Source: Chromobacterium amazonense (GTDB lineage Bacteria; Pseudomonadota; Gammaproteobacteria; Burkholderiales; Chromobacteriaceae). From it: a stretch of DNA of 64,000 nucleotides. The notes beneath the pieces were generated by a model. That model was not told the origin of the DNA, did not search any database, and was given only the letters and a program-made list of their open reading frames with translations. Numbering within the stretch: position 1 is the stretch's first letter; each line of letters starts with the position of its first letter. Positions 1 to 9,019 of this stretch are shown one piece after another. The DNA lies in the NCBI RefSeq assembly GCF_001855565.1, contig NZ_MKCR01000008.1, positions 58,323 through 122,322 of the forward strand, read 5' to 3'. Made by a program: the position numbers and the translations under genes.

Positions 1-1638
1 CATGCTGTTGAGACGAAAGTCCTCGATCTGGCCTGCCCCTTTCAGCCGCAGCCAGTTGTGGAACAGCGGCAGGATCCAGTGTTGGCGCACTGTCTGCGCC
101 GACAGGCTGGCCGCGTTGTGCTCGCCGCCGCGCCAGCCGCGCAGCCAGTCCGTCAGAGGCAGCATTGGTTCCAGGCAACGCCGCAGCAGCGGCGTGCCCA
201 GCAGCCAGGCCGGCACGGCGTAATCCGTGCCGCTGCTGAAGTTGACGGTGCCCAGCCACAGGTCGGTTTCGGCCAGTCCCAACTCCCAATCGCTATAGCG
301 ATGGACAGTGCATTCCAGCGCGATGCCGTGCGCGGCTAGGCCGCGCGCGATGGCGTCCGCGATCTGGCGGTATTCCGGATGTTGTTCGTAATAGGCCAGC
401 CGCAGCCGCGTCAAAGGCGGGGCGGGCGGGATGGGCGCGGGTTGGACATGATGCCAGCGCGGCAGCAAACCAGAGGCGGCCACCCAGTATTGGCGGGTGG
501 ACGGCGGCGTCTGCTGCATGATGGCCAGCGGCGACAGCGCCTGGGCCAGCCACCGGCGGACGGCATCATCGCGCATGGCCGGGGAGCGGCCATCGCACAA
601 CAGATAGTAGACGCCGGTTTCCAGCGCCATCTCGGTTTGCTCCTCCACCGGCAAGGGATTGATTTCCACAGTCAGATCGCAGGTTTCCTGCACCTTCAGC
701 GACAACTGGTCTCCGAGCTGCGGCATCATCCAGATATCCACTTGGTCCAGCAGCGCGCGGAAGCCGAAATAATCGTCGAAGGCTTGAAGCGACAGCCGGT
801 GCGCGTCGTTGACTGCCACTCGGTAAGGGCCGGTGCCGACCGGACGGGAGGCGAAATCCGGCAGCACGGCGTGGTCCGCCGGCAGGATCAGCGCGGCCGG
901 GTCCGCCAGCAGCCAGGGCAGCCACGGATCCGGCTCCGACAGCTCCAGCGCGATGCTTTGCGGCGACAGGCGGCGCACGCCGCGCAGATGGGCGAACAGC
1001 GGCAGCGCGCGCAGCCGCGCCACGCTGGCGGCGATGTCGTCCTGGCGCAGCTCGCGGCCGTCATGCCAACGCACGCATGGCCGCAGATGGAAATGCCACT
1101 CTAGATCGGAATAGGGTTCCCAGTGGTGCGCCAAGTCACCCTCTATTTCCCCTTTTTCCTCATTCAGCCGGGTCAGGCCGTTGAAGATCTGGCTGACCAG
1201 ATGTCGTTCGGAACGCCTGAGCGGCGTGCCGGGATGCAGATTAGGCATCGGCCGGTAGTAGGGCACGCCCAGCACCTGGCGGTCTTCGCTCCATCGCCGG
1301 CCCAGCCGCGACAGCAGCACTGGCGCCAGTTGCTGCGGATCATCGCCCAGCAGGGCGACGGCCTGCTCCACCTTGCCTTGTTCCAGCAGGTGGGAGGCTT
1401 GTTGTCGCTGCAGTTGGCCGATATCGCGCAAAAAGCGCAGCTCCGAGCGCTGGCCGCGTCCCGAGCGGGCGCTCCACTCCACCCAGCCTAGCGCCTGCAT
1501 CCGCGCCAGCAGGCTGCGCATGTGGCGGCGGGTGCAGCACAGCAGGTCGGCCAGCTGCTGCAGCGACACGGCGCAGGCTTGACCTTGCAGGCCGCGATGC
1601 AGACGGCTGTATTGTTGCAACAGGCGGTTATGGCTCAT
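1..1638 (-). CDS. sgrR: SgrR-family transcriptional regulator (partial, runs off the left edge)
   Basis: The reverse-strand frame is open from an ATG at 1638 to base 1, giving 546 residues with no stop in view. That is close to the usual SgrR length of about 550. Residues 1-110 look like the SgrR winged-helix DNA-binding domain (start MSHNRLLQQYSRL). Residues from about 160 resemble a periplasmic solute-binding (SBP_bac_5) fold, including FNGLTRLNEEKGEIEGDLA and FHLRPCVRWHDGREL. In enterobacteria SgrR senses glucose-phosphate stress and activates the divergent sgrS RNA; that role is known for the family and inferred here. The divergent gene is a small ORF starting 87 bases away, which matches the sgrR/sgrS-sgrT arrangement. 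The gene end lies outside the window. Confidence 0.85.
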   Translation of the reverse strand, partial: MSHNRLLQQYSRLHRGLQGQACAVSLQQLADLLCCTRRHMRSLLARMQALGWVEWSARSGRGQRSELRFLRDIGQLQRQQASHLLEQGKVEQAVALLGDDPQQLAPVLLSRLGRRWSEDRQVLGVPYYRPMPNLHPGTPLRRSERHLVSQIFNGLTRLNEEKGEIEGDLAHHWEPYSDLEWHFHLRPCVRWHDGRELRQDDIAASVARLRALPLFAHLRGVRRLSPQSIALELSEPDPWLPWLLADPAALILPADHAVLPDFASRPVGTGPYRVAVNDAHRLSLQAFDDYFGFRALLDQVDIWMMPQLGDQLSLKVQETCDLTVEINPLPVEEQTEMALETGVYYLLCDGRSPAMRDDAVRRWLAQALSPLAIMQQTPPSTRQYWVAASGLLPRWHHVQPAPIPPAPPLTRLRLAYYEQHPEYRQIADAIARGLAAHGIALECTVHRYSDWELGLAETDLWLGTVNFSSGTDYAVPAWLLGTPLLRRCLEPMLPLTDWLRGWRGGEHNAASLSAQTVRQHWILPLFHNWLRLKGAGQIEDFRLNSM

Positions 1639-1724
1639 AAAGAGGAAATTTGTAGTAAAAAGTCAGCAATTTTTTGTTCACGTTATTGGCGTGACAATAC
1701 GGCCTCCCACCCAAGGAGTCCAGC

Positions 1725-1937
1725 ATGAAAGCCGAATCGATGTCCCAGTTCTTTCCGCAATATCTGAGCCGGCAGCCTGCGCTGTTCGGCATCGACCCCG
1801 CCGAAGCCATGGCGCAATTGAGCGAGGTGATGCAGTGGCAGAAGGGGACGGGAAAAAAAGCGGCCGGGGATCAAACCCGGCCAAGGGAGGAGCTGGAGAG
1901 GAAACATGCCTGCCCGCGCGCGAGGCGGGCAGGGTAA
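1725..1937 (+). CDS. Small divergent ORF with SgrT-like N-terminal half
   Basis: This 70-codon ORF has a good AAGGAG ribosome binding site 7 bases before its ATG and is divergent from sgrR. Residues 6-38 contain SQFFPQYL and, further on, SEVMQW. From memory, E. coli SgrT, the small EIICB-Glc inhibitor encoded divergently from sgrR, also begins with a QF..xY stretch and ends near MQW. The identification rests on that resemblance plus position and is tentative. The last ~30 codons overlap the terminator of the convergent chitinase gene and look non-conserved, so the true end may differ. A generic hypothetical small protein is the alternative. Confidence 0.45.
   Translation: MKAESMSQFFPQYLSRQPALFGIDPAEAMAQLSEVMQWQKGTGKKAAGDQTRPREELERKHACPRARRAG
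1853..1933 (-). terminator. Tandem hairpin terminators downstream of the chitinase gene
   Basis: Reading the minus strand after the chitinase stop, a perfect 9-bp stem (CCTGCCCGC/GCGGGCAGG, 1909-1933) is followed by a GGCCGGG/CCCGGCC stem (1862-1882) and then a run of seven T (1853-1859). The second hairpin plus T-run is a textbook Rho-independent terminator for the chitinase transcript. Confidence 0.8.
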
Positions 1938-1940
1938 GGC

Positions 1941-4319
1941 TTACTGCAGATAGGGCAGGTACGGCGCTTCGTCGCGGATGGCGTAGGTTTTGCCGTTCAG
2001 GCCCACCGTGTAGTGGCTGGGGCCGGAAATCGGCAGGTAGTAGACTACGTCCAGCGTGACGCTCTGCCCCGGCGCCAGGGTCTGCCAGGTGGGCAGCTTC
2101 ACCGATACGCGGTTGAAATCGCCTTTCAGGCCGCCGATATTGCCGCCGCTGTGGCCGACGCTGATCACCTTGAGGCCGAAGCCGGACTGGTCGGCGATAT
2201 TGGCCGGCGCCGAGGTGGGCACGTCGAACTGGAACTCGGTGCCGCCAGGCAGCGTGGTTTTGGAGCGGTTCACGATGGTCAGCTTGGGATTGATCGGATA
2301 GTTGCTATCCCCCAGAGCGAAGTTGCCCAGGCTGAAGCCGACATCAATCGCCGCGGTCGGAGCGGGGGCGGCGTCCGCGCGCTTGGCGTTCACCTTGGCC
2401 GGCTGACTGAAGGTGTTATACAGCAGGTTGGTCAGCGTATTGCCGATGTAGTACTCGCCCTGGCCGTTGTTGCGCTGCGCGTTCCAGTCGTAGTCGCCGG
2501 CCAGCTCCCAGAACATCACGCCGCCGATATTGTTGGCGTCGATCCAGGCGGCCTTCTGCGCGATGGACTGCTCATCCTCGGTGGACAGGAACACGTTCTT
2601 GCTGGCGTTCCACAGCCACGGGGCGGCCAGCGCGGCGTTGTAGTTGCGCTGGTAAGTGCCGGTGAGCTGGTTGATCGGCTGAGTGACGTCTATGCCGCAG
2701 GAGGCGAGGTAGCTGCCGGCGATGCCTTTTTCCAGGTTCTTGGCGTGCCACATCGGGTTGGAGCCGCCCGGGATCTCTTTGCCCTTGTCGTCTAGGTCGT
2801 GCCAGATATTGTCTATGCCCACTGCGCCGTCGCCGCACTCGGTCAGGCCGGTCGGGCAGTTGCTGCCCACCGCGCTGCCCCACAAGCCATTGCTGCCGCC
2901 CGTCACGTTTTTCCAGCCGCGGGTGTAGTAAGGCACGCCCATATTGACGCGCGAGGCCGGCAGGCCGCCGCGGTAGTAGTGGTAGGCCCAATCGGTGTTG
3001 AGATAGCCGATATTGCCGTATTGCGCGGTGTTGTAGACGTTCCAGAACGTCAGTTCGGCGTCCTTGCCGTCGTCGTACAGCGCGGCGTTGGGGCCGACGA
3101 AGCGGTTCCACGCGCCGTGCAGGTCATACGACATCACGTTGACGAAGTCCAGATACTTCAGGCCGGGGAAGGTTTCCATGCCGCGCAGCAGGTAGCCGGA
3201 GGCCGGCACCGCGGCGGTGATCTGGTAGTAGTGGCCGTCCTGGGCGGCGGCGCGGTCCAGCCGGTCGCGCAGCGTCTGCAGCAGCGCCACATAGCCTTTG
3301 CTCAAGGAGCCGAGTCGGGCGTTGGAGAAGGTCCAGTCCAGCGGGTTGCCGGCGTTGCTCATCGAGGTTGGGTATTCGAAGTCGATATCGACGCCGTCGA
3401 AGCCGTATTTGCGCAGGAAGGCGACGGCGGAATCGGCGAAGGCGTTGATGCCGGCCTGGTTGACGCTGCCGTCGGCATTGACGGTCATGCTGTAGAAGCC
3501 GCCGCTGGCCACGCGCTTGCCGCCGGCGTCGAAGTAGCCGCCGGTTTCGGCCCAGCCGCCAACCGAGATCAAGGTCTTCACGCCAGGGTATTTGCGCTTG
3601 TACTGGGTCAGCAGGTTGAAGTGGCCCTTGTACGGCAGGCCGGCGTCCATCTCGGCGCCGGCCACGCCCGGCCAGGTCATGTCGGTGGCAGGGTTGCCCG
3701 GCGCGGTCTCGTTGACCGACAGCTTGTTGCTTCCATCCACGTGGGCGAAGGCGTAGTTGATGTGGGTGAGCTTGCCCCAGGGGATATTGTTGACCAGATA
3801 GGCCGGACTGCCGTCCTTGCCGGTGCGCCAACTGGTGAAGTAACCGATGATGCGGCGGCGGCTGCCGTTGGCCAGCTGTTCCTCGCCGCCTTGCTTGTAG
3901 GCCGCGCAATAGGGCACGTCCACGCTGGGGGTCTGCGCCAGCGCCTCGGGCCGGCACAGCGCGTTGCCGGTCGGCGGCGGCACCTGCACCAGCGGCGGAT
4001 CGGACGGCGTGCCGCCGCCGCATTGGCCGATCAGCTGCCAGGGGCTGGCGTCGCCTGCCGCCGGGGTATTGCCCTGCGTCCACCACTTGGCTTGCCAGGT
4101 CTGGTTCTGGTAGCTGACGCGCTGGCCGCCGGTGTAAACCGTTGCGGCGCTCCAGGCGGGATCGGCACAGCTGCTGTCAGCGGCTTTCACGAATGCGGTT
4201 GTTTGTGCCTGCGGCCGGGGCGCGTCTCCGCTCAGCGCGGCATGTCCAGCCAGTAGCGCGGTGCCGCCGACGGCGCCGATGGCCAGACTGCTTTTTACCA
4301 ACATTAGGGTTTTGCTCAC
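1941..4319 (-). CDS. Secreted GH18 chitinase with CBM5/12 chitin-binding domain
   Basis: Secreted endo-acting chitinase of glycoside hydrolase family 18 that hydrolyses chitin outside the cell. The GTG at 4319 is chosen as start because an AAAGGAG site lies 7 bases upstream, giving 792 residues; the frame is open to an ATG at 4349 but that start has no such site. A signal peptide covers about residues 1-30. A CBM5/12-type domain (WSAATVYTGGQRVSYQNQTW) lies at about 51-100. The GH18 barrel starts near RRIIGYFTSW, and the catalytic DGVDIDFEYP (DxxDxDxE) is near residue 310. A C-terminal beta domain spans about 655-792. The gene stands alone with its own terminators. A palindrome about 310 bp upstream may be an operator. 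Confidence 0.95.
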   Translation of the reverse strand: MSKTLMLVKSSLAIGAVGGTALLAGHAALSGDAPRPQAQTTAFVKAADSSCADPAWSAATVYTGGQRVSYQNQTWQAKWWTQGNTPAAGDASPWQLIGQCGGGTPSDPPLVQVPPPTGNALCRPEALAQTPSVDVPYCAAYKQGGEEQLANGSRRRIIGYFTSWRTGKDGSPAYLVNNIPWGKLTHINYAFAHVDGSNKLSVNETAPGNPATDMTWPGVAGAEMDAGLPYKGHFNLLTQYKRKYPGVKTLISVGGWAETGGYFDAGGKRVASGGFYSMTVNADGSVNQAGINAFADSAVAFLRKYGFDGVDIDFEYPTSMSNAGNPLDWTFSNARLGSLSKGYVALLQTLRDRLDRAAAQDGHYYQITAAVPASGYLLRGMETFPGLKYLDFVNVMSYDLHGAWNRFVGPNAALYDDGKDAELTFWNVYNTAQYGNIGYLNTDWAYHYYRGGLPASRVNMGVPYYTRGWKNVTGGSNGLWGSAVGSNCPTGLTECGDGAVGIDNIWHDLDDKGKEIPGGSNPMWHAKNLEKGIAGSYLASCGIDVTQPINQLTGTYQRNYNAALAAPWLWNASKNVFLSTEDEQSIAQKAAWIDANNIGGVMFWELAGDYDWNAQRNNGQGEYYIGNTLTNLLYNTFSQPAKVNAKRADAAPAPTAAIDVGFSLGNFALGDSNYPINPKLTIVNRSKTTLPGGTEFQFDVPTSAPANIADQSGFGLKVISVGHSGGNIGGLKGDFNRVSVKLPTWQTLAPGQSVTLDVVYYLPISGPSHYTVGLNGKTYAIRDEAPYLPYLQ

Positions 4320-4349
4320 TCTATTCTCCTTTGTCTGAGACGACGCCAA

Positions 4350-4773
4350 ACCGGATGTTCTAATTTGTATTTAAGTGGTATTGACAAATGGACTCTAGTT
4401 GGTATGGATTGAGAATGCCCCTGTACTTTTTAACAGTCTGACGAGGCATGGGCAATGAGCTGCCAATCCTTGCGCCGCAGCGGGAGTGAGAAGACGTTAA
4501 ATGTATATTTGGCAAGGATTTGTGATGATTTTTACGAATTTTTCGGGGCCGCGGACGATAGATCAGAGTGGGCAAAGGCTGGGGAGTGTGGGGGAGCGGC
4601 AAGCAAGGAAGCCTGCTTGGAGGCTGGTCACATTGGTATCCACATTAATACCAATTTCGCCGCAGGCCAAACCGCGAAGAGCATGCGAGCCAAGGCGCGT
4701 CGATGCGGCCGCAGGGGCAGGGAATGTGAGTGGCCTTGGGGGGGGGCGGAGTCTGCGCCCTTGCCGGGTGAGT
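4350..4773. other. Gene-free chitinase upstream region
   Basis: No convincing gene lies between the chitinase start and the end of the convergent-side TerC gene. The 4350-4420 part is AT-rich and presumably holds the chitinase promoter. It contains GGTATTGAC and TTGGTATGG stretches resembling half of the palindrome at 4632-4655. A run of nine G lies near 4740. Confidence 0.5.
4632..4655. promoter_or_regulatory. Inverted repeat ATTGGTAT-N8-ATACCAAT upstream of the chitinase gene
   Basis: Two perfect 8-bp arms separated by 8 bases. The TGGTAT/ATACCA half-sites resemble operators used by GntR/HutC-type amino-sugar regulators in proteobacteria, which would fit control of chitin use. That assignment is inference. 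Distance to the chitinase start is about 310 bp. Confidence 0.45.
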
Positions 4774-5850
4774 TCAGCGCGCTGGTTTGATCGGGTGTTT
4801 AGGCGCAGGCAGCAGCCCCTGGCTCAGCAAGTGCCAGCCCAGCCATAGCAAAACCAGGATGCCGATCAGCGCCGCCGCGCCGACCAGGACGCGCAGCGCA
4901 GGGCTGAGGCGGTTTTTTGCGCTGAAGTCCTCCGCGTCGGCGCTTTCCGCAGCGACGGCTTTCGGCGCAGCCATTGCCTCGATATCCAGCGGGACGGCTT
5001 GGGCTGCCGGCGGCGGGACAGGTTCGATGGCGGCATGGGGCACCGGCTCGGCAGCGGCTGGAGCCGCGGCGGCTTGCGGCTGAATGCTGGCTTCTCCCAG
5101 CAGCGCCAGGCGGCGGGTCAGGGGTTCAAGCGGCCGCCATGGCGGCATGGGTGGCAGCTTGGGGCGCTGCTCGCGGATGATGCGGCTTTCCAGCAGCACG
5201 AACACCGCGCCCAGCAGCGGCACCACCAGTTGCAGCGCCGGCGCCTGCGTGGCGACCCAGTCGCTCCACAGCGCATCGCTTGCCGCCAAGCTGCCAGCCA
5301 GCCAGCCTAGAACCGCCGCGCCGGCCGGAATCAGCAGCGGATAGTCGTCCATCAGCCGCGCCAGCAACAGGCTGCCGTACATCAGCAGGGGCACGCTGAG
5401 CATCAGGCCGAATAGCAGAAACCACACGCTGCCTTGCGCGGCGGCGGCCAGCGCCACCACATTGTCCAGGCTCAGCGCCAGATCGGCGCCGACCACCAGC
5501 ATCACCGCATTCCACAATTGCTGGCTGTGTCCGGCCTGCTCCTCCAATTGCGATCCATCGTCGCCGTCGGTTTCGCCCAGCAGCAACTGCATGGCGATCA
5601 CCAGCAGAATGATGGCGCCGATCAACTTCAGCATGGGCACCATCAGCAGCACGCCGGTCAGGGCGGCCAATACGAACCGCAGCGCGATGGCGAAGCCGGT
5701 GCCCCACATGACGGCGCGGCGACGCAGCGCCGGCGGCAGCGAGCGGCAGGCCAGCGCGATCACCAGCGCGTTGTCGCCGCTGAGAATCAGGTCGAGGAAG
5801 GATACCTGAAAGGTCAGGCCAAAGGCGTGGGCGAGGCTGTCGGGTTCCAT
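4774..5850 (-). CDS. TerC/YjbE-family integral membrane protein
   Basis: A 358-residue membrane protein. Residues 1-230 have the TerC/YjbE layout: several hydrophobic helices with conserved acidic motifs FLDLILSGDNALVIALA near the N-terminus and GADLALSLDNVVALAAAA in the middle. Family members are linked to manganese or other metal efflux and to loading of exported enzymes. Unusually, residues ~240-320 form a proline/alanine-rich, probably disordered linker, followed by one extra C-terminal hydrophobic helix. The gene is the last of a four-gene operon after hflK, hflC and an Nramp-like transporter, with a 9-base gap, so a role in metal handling is inferred. Confidence 0.85.
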   Translation of the reverse strand: MEPDSLAHAFGLTFQVSFLDLILSGDNALVIALACRSLPPALRRRAVMWGTGFAIALRFVLAALTGVLLMVPMLKLIGAIILLVIAMQLLLGETDGDDGSQLEEQAGHSQQLWNAVMLVVGADLALSLDNVVALAAAAQGSVWFLLFGLMLSVPLLMYGSLLLARLMDDYPLLIPAGAAVLGWLAGSLAASDALWSDWVATQAPALQLVVPLLGAVFVLLESRIIREQRPKLPPMPPWRPLEPLTRRLALLGEASIQPQAAAAPAAAEPVPHAAIEPVPPPAAQAVPLDIEAMAAPKAVAAESADAEDFSAKNRLSPALRVLVGAAALIGILVLLWLGWHLLSQGLLPAPKHPIKPAR

Positions 5851-5859
5851 GTTTGTCCT

Positions 5860-7113
5860 TTAGCCCAGGCTGCCGACGATGCCGGCGTAGAGGCTGAAGC
5901 CAGCCACCGGCAGCAAGAGCGCCGCCAGCGCCAGCCGGTAGCGCCGGCTTAGCTGCAACGCCGGCGGCAGCTCGCGGCATGCCAGCCAATACAGGCCGGC
6001 CAGCATGACCGGCAGCAGCAGCGCGTTGGCCACCGAGGTGGCGATGGACAGCTTGACCAGATTCACGCCGGACGACACCAGCGCGCCGGTGACGATCAGC
6101 ATGGCGGCGAAACTGCCGTAGAACCAGGGCGCCTCCAGCGGGTGCTTTTCCAGCGACTCGCGTTTGCCGGCCAGCTCGCCCAGCGTCCAGGCGCTGGTGA
6201 GGCATACCACGATGGTGGCGACCAGCGCGCCGCCGGACAGGGCCAGCGCGAACAGCAGCTTGCCGCCGGTGGGGCCGAGCAGGCGGGTGAAACCGCCGGC
6301 GATCTGCGGGATGGTGTCCAGGCTTTGTCCGCCGGCGCCGTTGCCGAACGCCACCGCGGCGGCGATCAGGATGCCGGCGGTGATGACTTGGCACAGAATG
6401 GCGCCGAGCAGCGTGTCCAGCCGGGCCGGTTTCAGGTCATCCAGCGACAGGCCCTTGTCCAGCATGGCCGACTGTTGGTAGCACAGCGTCCACGGCATGA
6501 CGCAGGTGCCGATATTGGCGGCGGCGAGCAACAGGAAATCGTGATTGGCCAGCGGCAGCTGGCTGAGCTGCGCCAGCATTTGTCCTGGCGCCGGGCGGGC
6601 CAGCCACGCTTCGGCCAGGAAGGCCAGCTCGAACACGCCCAGGCCAATGGCGATGCGTTCCACCGAGCGGTAGCTGCCGTTGCACACCATGATGAAAATC
6701 AGCGCGCACAAGAGCCCTATGCTGTGCCAGACCGGAATGCCGAAGATTTGGGCGATGCCGGCCAGGCCGCTCAATTGGGTGGCCAGCGCGCCCAGGCAGC
6801 TAGTCAGCAGCAGAGCCGCGGAGGCCCGCTCGGCGCGGCGTCCCCAGCGCCGGCGCACCAGCTCGCCATAGCTCTTGCCGGTGCCCAGCGCCAACCGTAT
6901 CGTCAGCTCCTGCGCCAGGTACAGCACGGGAATCAGCAGCAAGAGCAGCGGCAGCATGCGGTAGCCCCAGTGCGCGCCGCTCTGCGCGGCGGCGATCACG
7001 CTGCCGGTTTCGGTGTCGGCCAGCATCACCACCAGGCCGGGGCCGACGGCCGCCAGCAGGTGGCGCAAGCGGCGCATCGTCGACGGTTGCAGCGACATGT
7101 CGGCCCCGCTCAT
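5860..7113 (-). CDS. Nramp-family transporter with altered metal-site motifs
   Basis: 417 residues, about 11 hydrophobic helices, the size of Nramp/MntH transporters. The TM1 region keeps GPGL but reads ETGS where canonical Nramp proteins have the metal-binding DPGN. TM6 reads GTCVMPWTLCYQQS where MPHN is usual, so the methionine is kept and the following residues are changed. Such substitutions mark divergent Nramp clades with altered ion selectivity, for example the magnesium-type relatives, so manganese transport should not be assumed. The start overlaps the hflC stop by 4 bases (ATGA), showing translational coupling. Confidence 0.8.
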   Translation of the reverse strand: MSGADMSLQPSTMRRLRHLLAAVGPGLVVMLADTETGSVIAAAQSGAHWGYRMLPLLLLLIPVLYLAQELTIRLALGTGKSYGELVRRRWGRRAERASAALLLTSCLGALATQLSGLAGIAQIFGIPVWHSIGLLCALIFIMVCNGSYRSVERIAIGLGVFELAFLAEAWLARPAPGQMLAQLSQLPLANHDFLLLAAANIGTCVMPWTLCYQQSAMLDKGLSLDDLKPARLDTLLGAILCQVITAGILIAAAVAFGNGAGGQSLDTIPQIAGGFTRLLGPTGGKLLFALALSGGALVATIVVCLTSAWTLGELAGKRESLEKHPLEAPWFYGSFAAMLIVTGALVSSGVNLVKLSIATSVANALLLPVMLAGLYWLACRELPPALQLSRRYRLALAALLLPVAGFSLYAGIVGSLG

Positions 7114-7988
7114 GGCTTGCCGGCCGCGGGGCCGTTTTTCAGGTCATGCAGCAGCGCCGAATCGGGCGACAGCACCAGCACCGGCGCGGAATCCGCCAGA
7201 GACTGGCGATAGGTCTGCAGCGAGCGGTAGAACTTGTAGAATTTGGGATCGCGGCTGAAGGCCTGGGCCAGGATGCGGCCGGCCTCGGCGTCGGCCTCGC
7301 CGTGGGTGATGGCGCTTTGGCGCTGCGCCTCGGACAGGATCACGGTGCGGTCGCGCTCGGCCTTGGCCTGTATCTGCTGCGCCCATTCCGCGCCCTGGGC
7401 GCGCAATTCCTTGGCCTCCTGCTGGCGGGCCGATTTCATCCGGTCGTAGATGGCCTGGCTGGTTTCCAGGGGTAGGTCGGCGCGGTGCAGCTGCACCTCG
7501 GTGACTTCCAGCCCCATCGGTCGGGCGCGCTCCATCACTTCCTGCTGGATGCGTTCGACAATGCCGCGGCGGCGCGGCGACAGCAGGTCGGTCAGCGGCG
7601 CCTTGCCCAGCTCGCGCCTGAGCGAGGTGCTGACCAGCTGCGTCAGCTGCGCGCGGGCCTGCTCCTCGGTGCGCAGCGCCTGGTAGAAGCGCAGGGTGTC
7701 GGCGATGCGATAGCGGGTATAGGTTTCCACTTCCAGCCGCTTCTCGTCGCCCAGAATGATCTGCTCCGGCGGCGGCGCCAGTATTTGCAGACGGGTATCG
7801 TAATACTGCACGCTATCAATCAGCGGCAGCTTGAATTTCAGCCCCGGCTCGCCATCCACGTTGACCGGCGCGCCCAAGCGCACCACCAGCGCCTTCTGCC
7901 CCTCGTTCAAAGTGTATTGCGCCGACAAGGCCAGCCATACGGCGGCAATGCCCGCCACCCAGCCTACCCCGCGCCATTGCTTGTCCAT
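7110..7988 (-). CDS. hflC: HflC-like SPFH membrane protein (paralogue)
   Basis: 292 residues, with one N-terminal membrane anchor (about residues 7-25) followed by the SPFH/Band 7 domain (EGQKALVVRLGAP) and a charged coiled-coil C-terminal part. In E. coli HflC pairs with HflK and controls the FtsH protease. Here the pair is not beside hfq/hflX/purA but leads a metal-transporter operon, so it is probably a paralogue of the canonical complex. It overlaps hflK by 1 base and the Nramp gene by 4 bases. Confidence 0.9.
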   Translation of the reverse strand: MDKQWRGVGWVAGIAAVWLALSAQYTLNEGQKALVVRLGAPVNVDGEPGLKFKLPLIDSVQYYDTRLQILAPPPEQIILGDEKRLEVETYTRYRIADTLRFYQALRTEEQARAQLTQLVSTSLRRELGKAPLTDLLSPRRRGIVERIQQEVMERARPMGLEVTEVQLHRADLPLETSQAIYDRMKSARQQEAKELRAQGAEWAQQIQAKAERDRTVILSEAQRQSAITHGEADAEAGRILAQAFSRDPKFYKFYRSLQTYRQSLADSAPVLVLSPDSALLHDLKNGPAAGKP

Positions 7989-9019
7989 CAGCGGTTCTCC
8001 TTGCCGGGCTTGGCTTTGTCTTGCAATTGCAGCAGCGGCAGCACGCCGGCGCCGTTCTTGCCGCCGCCGTCTATCACCACCTTGCTGGCTTTCTTCAGCA
8101 TCTCGTCCATGCTTTCCAGATACAAGCGCCAGGCGGTCACATCCTTGGCTTGGGCATAGGTCTGGTACACCGAATCAAAGCGTTTGGCCTCGCCCTGCGC
8201 CAGATTGACCACCTGGCTGCGATAGGCCTCGGCCTCCTGGCGGATGCGCTCCGCCTCGCCGCGCGCTTTGGGCAGGATGTCGTTGCTGTAGGCCTGGGCC
8301 TCGTTGCGGGCGCGCTCCTGGTCGGCGCGGGCGCGCTGCACGTCGTTGAAAGCGTCTATCACCGCCGCCGGCGGGTCCACCCGCTGCAGCTGCACCTGGG
8401 TGATCAGGATGCCGGCTTGCTGGGCGTCAAGCCTTTGCTGGATCAGGCCGCGGGTCTCTTCGGCCACCTGCTGGCGGCGGTTGGACATCGCCGCCTGGAT
8501 CGGGGTGTGCGAGAGCACCTCGCGCAAGGCGCCCTCGGCGGTGATGCGCAGCGCCTCTTCCGGCTTGTTGGTGCGGAACAGGAACTGGCCGGCGTCCTTG
8601 ATGCGCCAGAATACCGCGCAATCGGCCTCGACGATGTTTTCGTCGCCGGTCAGCATCTGCTTCTCGCGCGGGTCGGCCGCGTCCGGCGGCGAGCCTTCGT
8701 ACAAGTTGGCCAGTTTCAGTTGCTTGATCTGGGTGGCCTTGGGCAGCTGCACGGTTTCGACCGGCCACGGCAGATGATAGTGCAGGCCGGCCGAGGTGGT
8801 GTCCGTCCAGCGGCCGAAGCGCTGCACCACGCCTTGCTCGTCGGGCTGCACGCGATAGATGCCCGAAGCCAGCCAGATGATGGCGGCCATGCCCGATAGC
8901 AGCGCCAGCCCCTTGCCGCGCATGCCTAACAAGGCCAGCGTGTAGTCCAGACGCTGGCGAATGGCGCTGAATGTCGAATCCGCGGCATGGGTTTCCTGGG
9001 GCGGGAGCGGGCTGGGCAT
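7988..9019 (-). CDS. hflK: HflK-like SPFH membrane protein (paralogue)
   Basis: 343 residues. A short cytoplasmic N-terminus precedes one membrane helix near residues 38-53 (LALLSGMAAIIWLASGIY). The SPFH domain follows (VQPDEQGVVQRFGRW), then a long charged segment typical of HflK. It lacks the glycine-rich N-terminal region common in canonical HflK. It is the first gene of the hflK-hflC-Nramp-TerC operon, and an SPFH gene diverges from it across ~230 bp. Confidence 0.9.
   Translation of the reverse strand: MPSPLPPQETHAADSTFSAIRQRLDYTLALLGMRGKGLALLSGMAAIIWLASGIYRVQPDEQGVVQRFGRWTDTTSAGLHYHLPWPVETVQLPKATQIKQLKLANLYEGSPPDAADPREKQMLTGDENIVEADCAVFWRIKDAGQFLFRTNKPEEALRITAEGALREVLSHTPIQAAMSNRRQQVAEETRGLIQQRLDAQQAGILITQVQLQRVDPPAAVIDAFNDVQRARADQERARNEAQAYSNDILPKARGEAERIRQEAEAYRSQVVNLAQGEAKRFDSVYQTYAQAKDVTAWRLYLESMDEMLKKASKVVIDGGGKNGAGVLPLLQLQDKAKPGKENR

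Noticed and set aside
2013..4256. Long plus-strand frames opposite the chitinase gene (260 and 485 codons)
   Set aside because: They are antisense to a clear GH18 gene, have alanine/valine/glycine-rich composition typical of GC-rich shadow frames, and lack ribosome sites.
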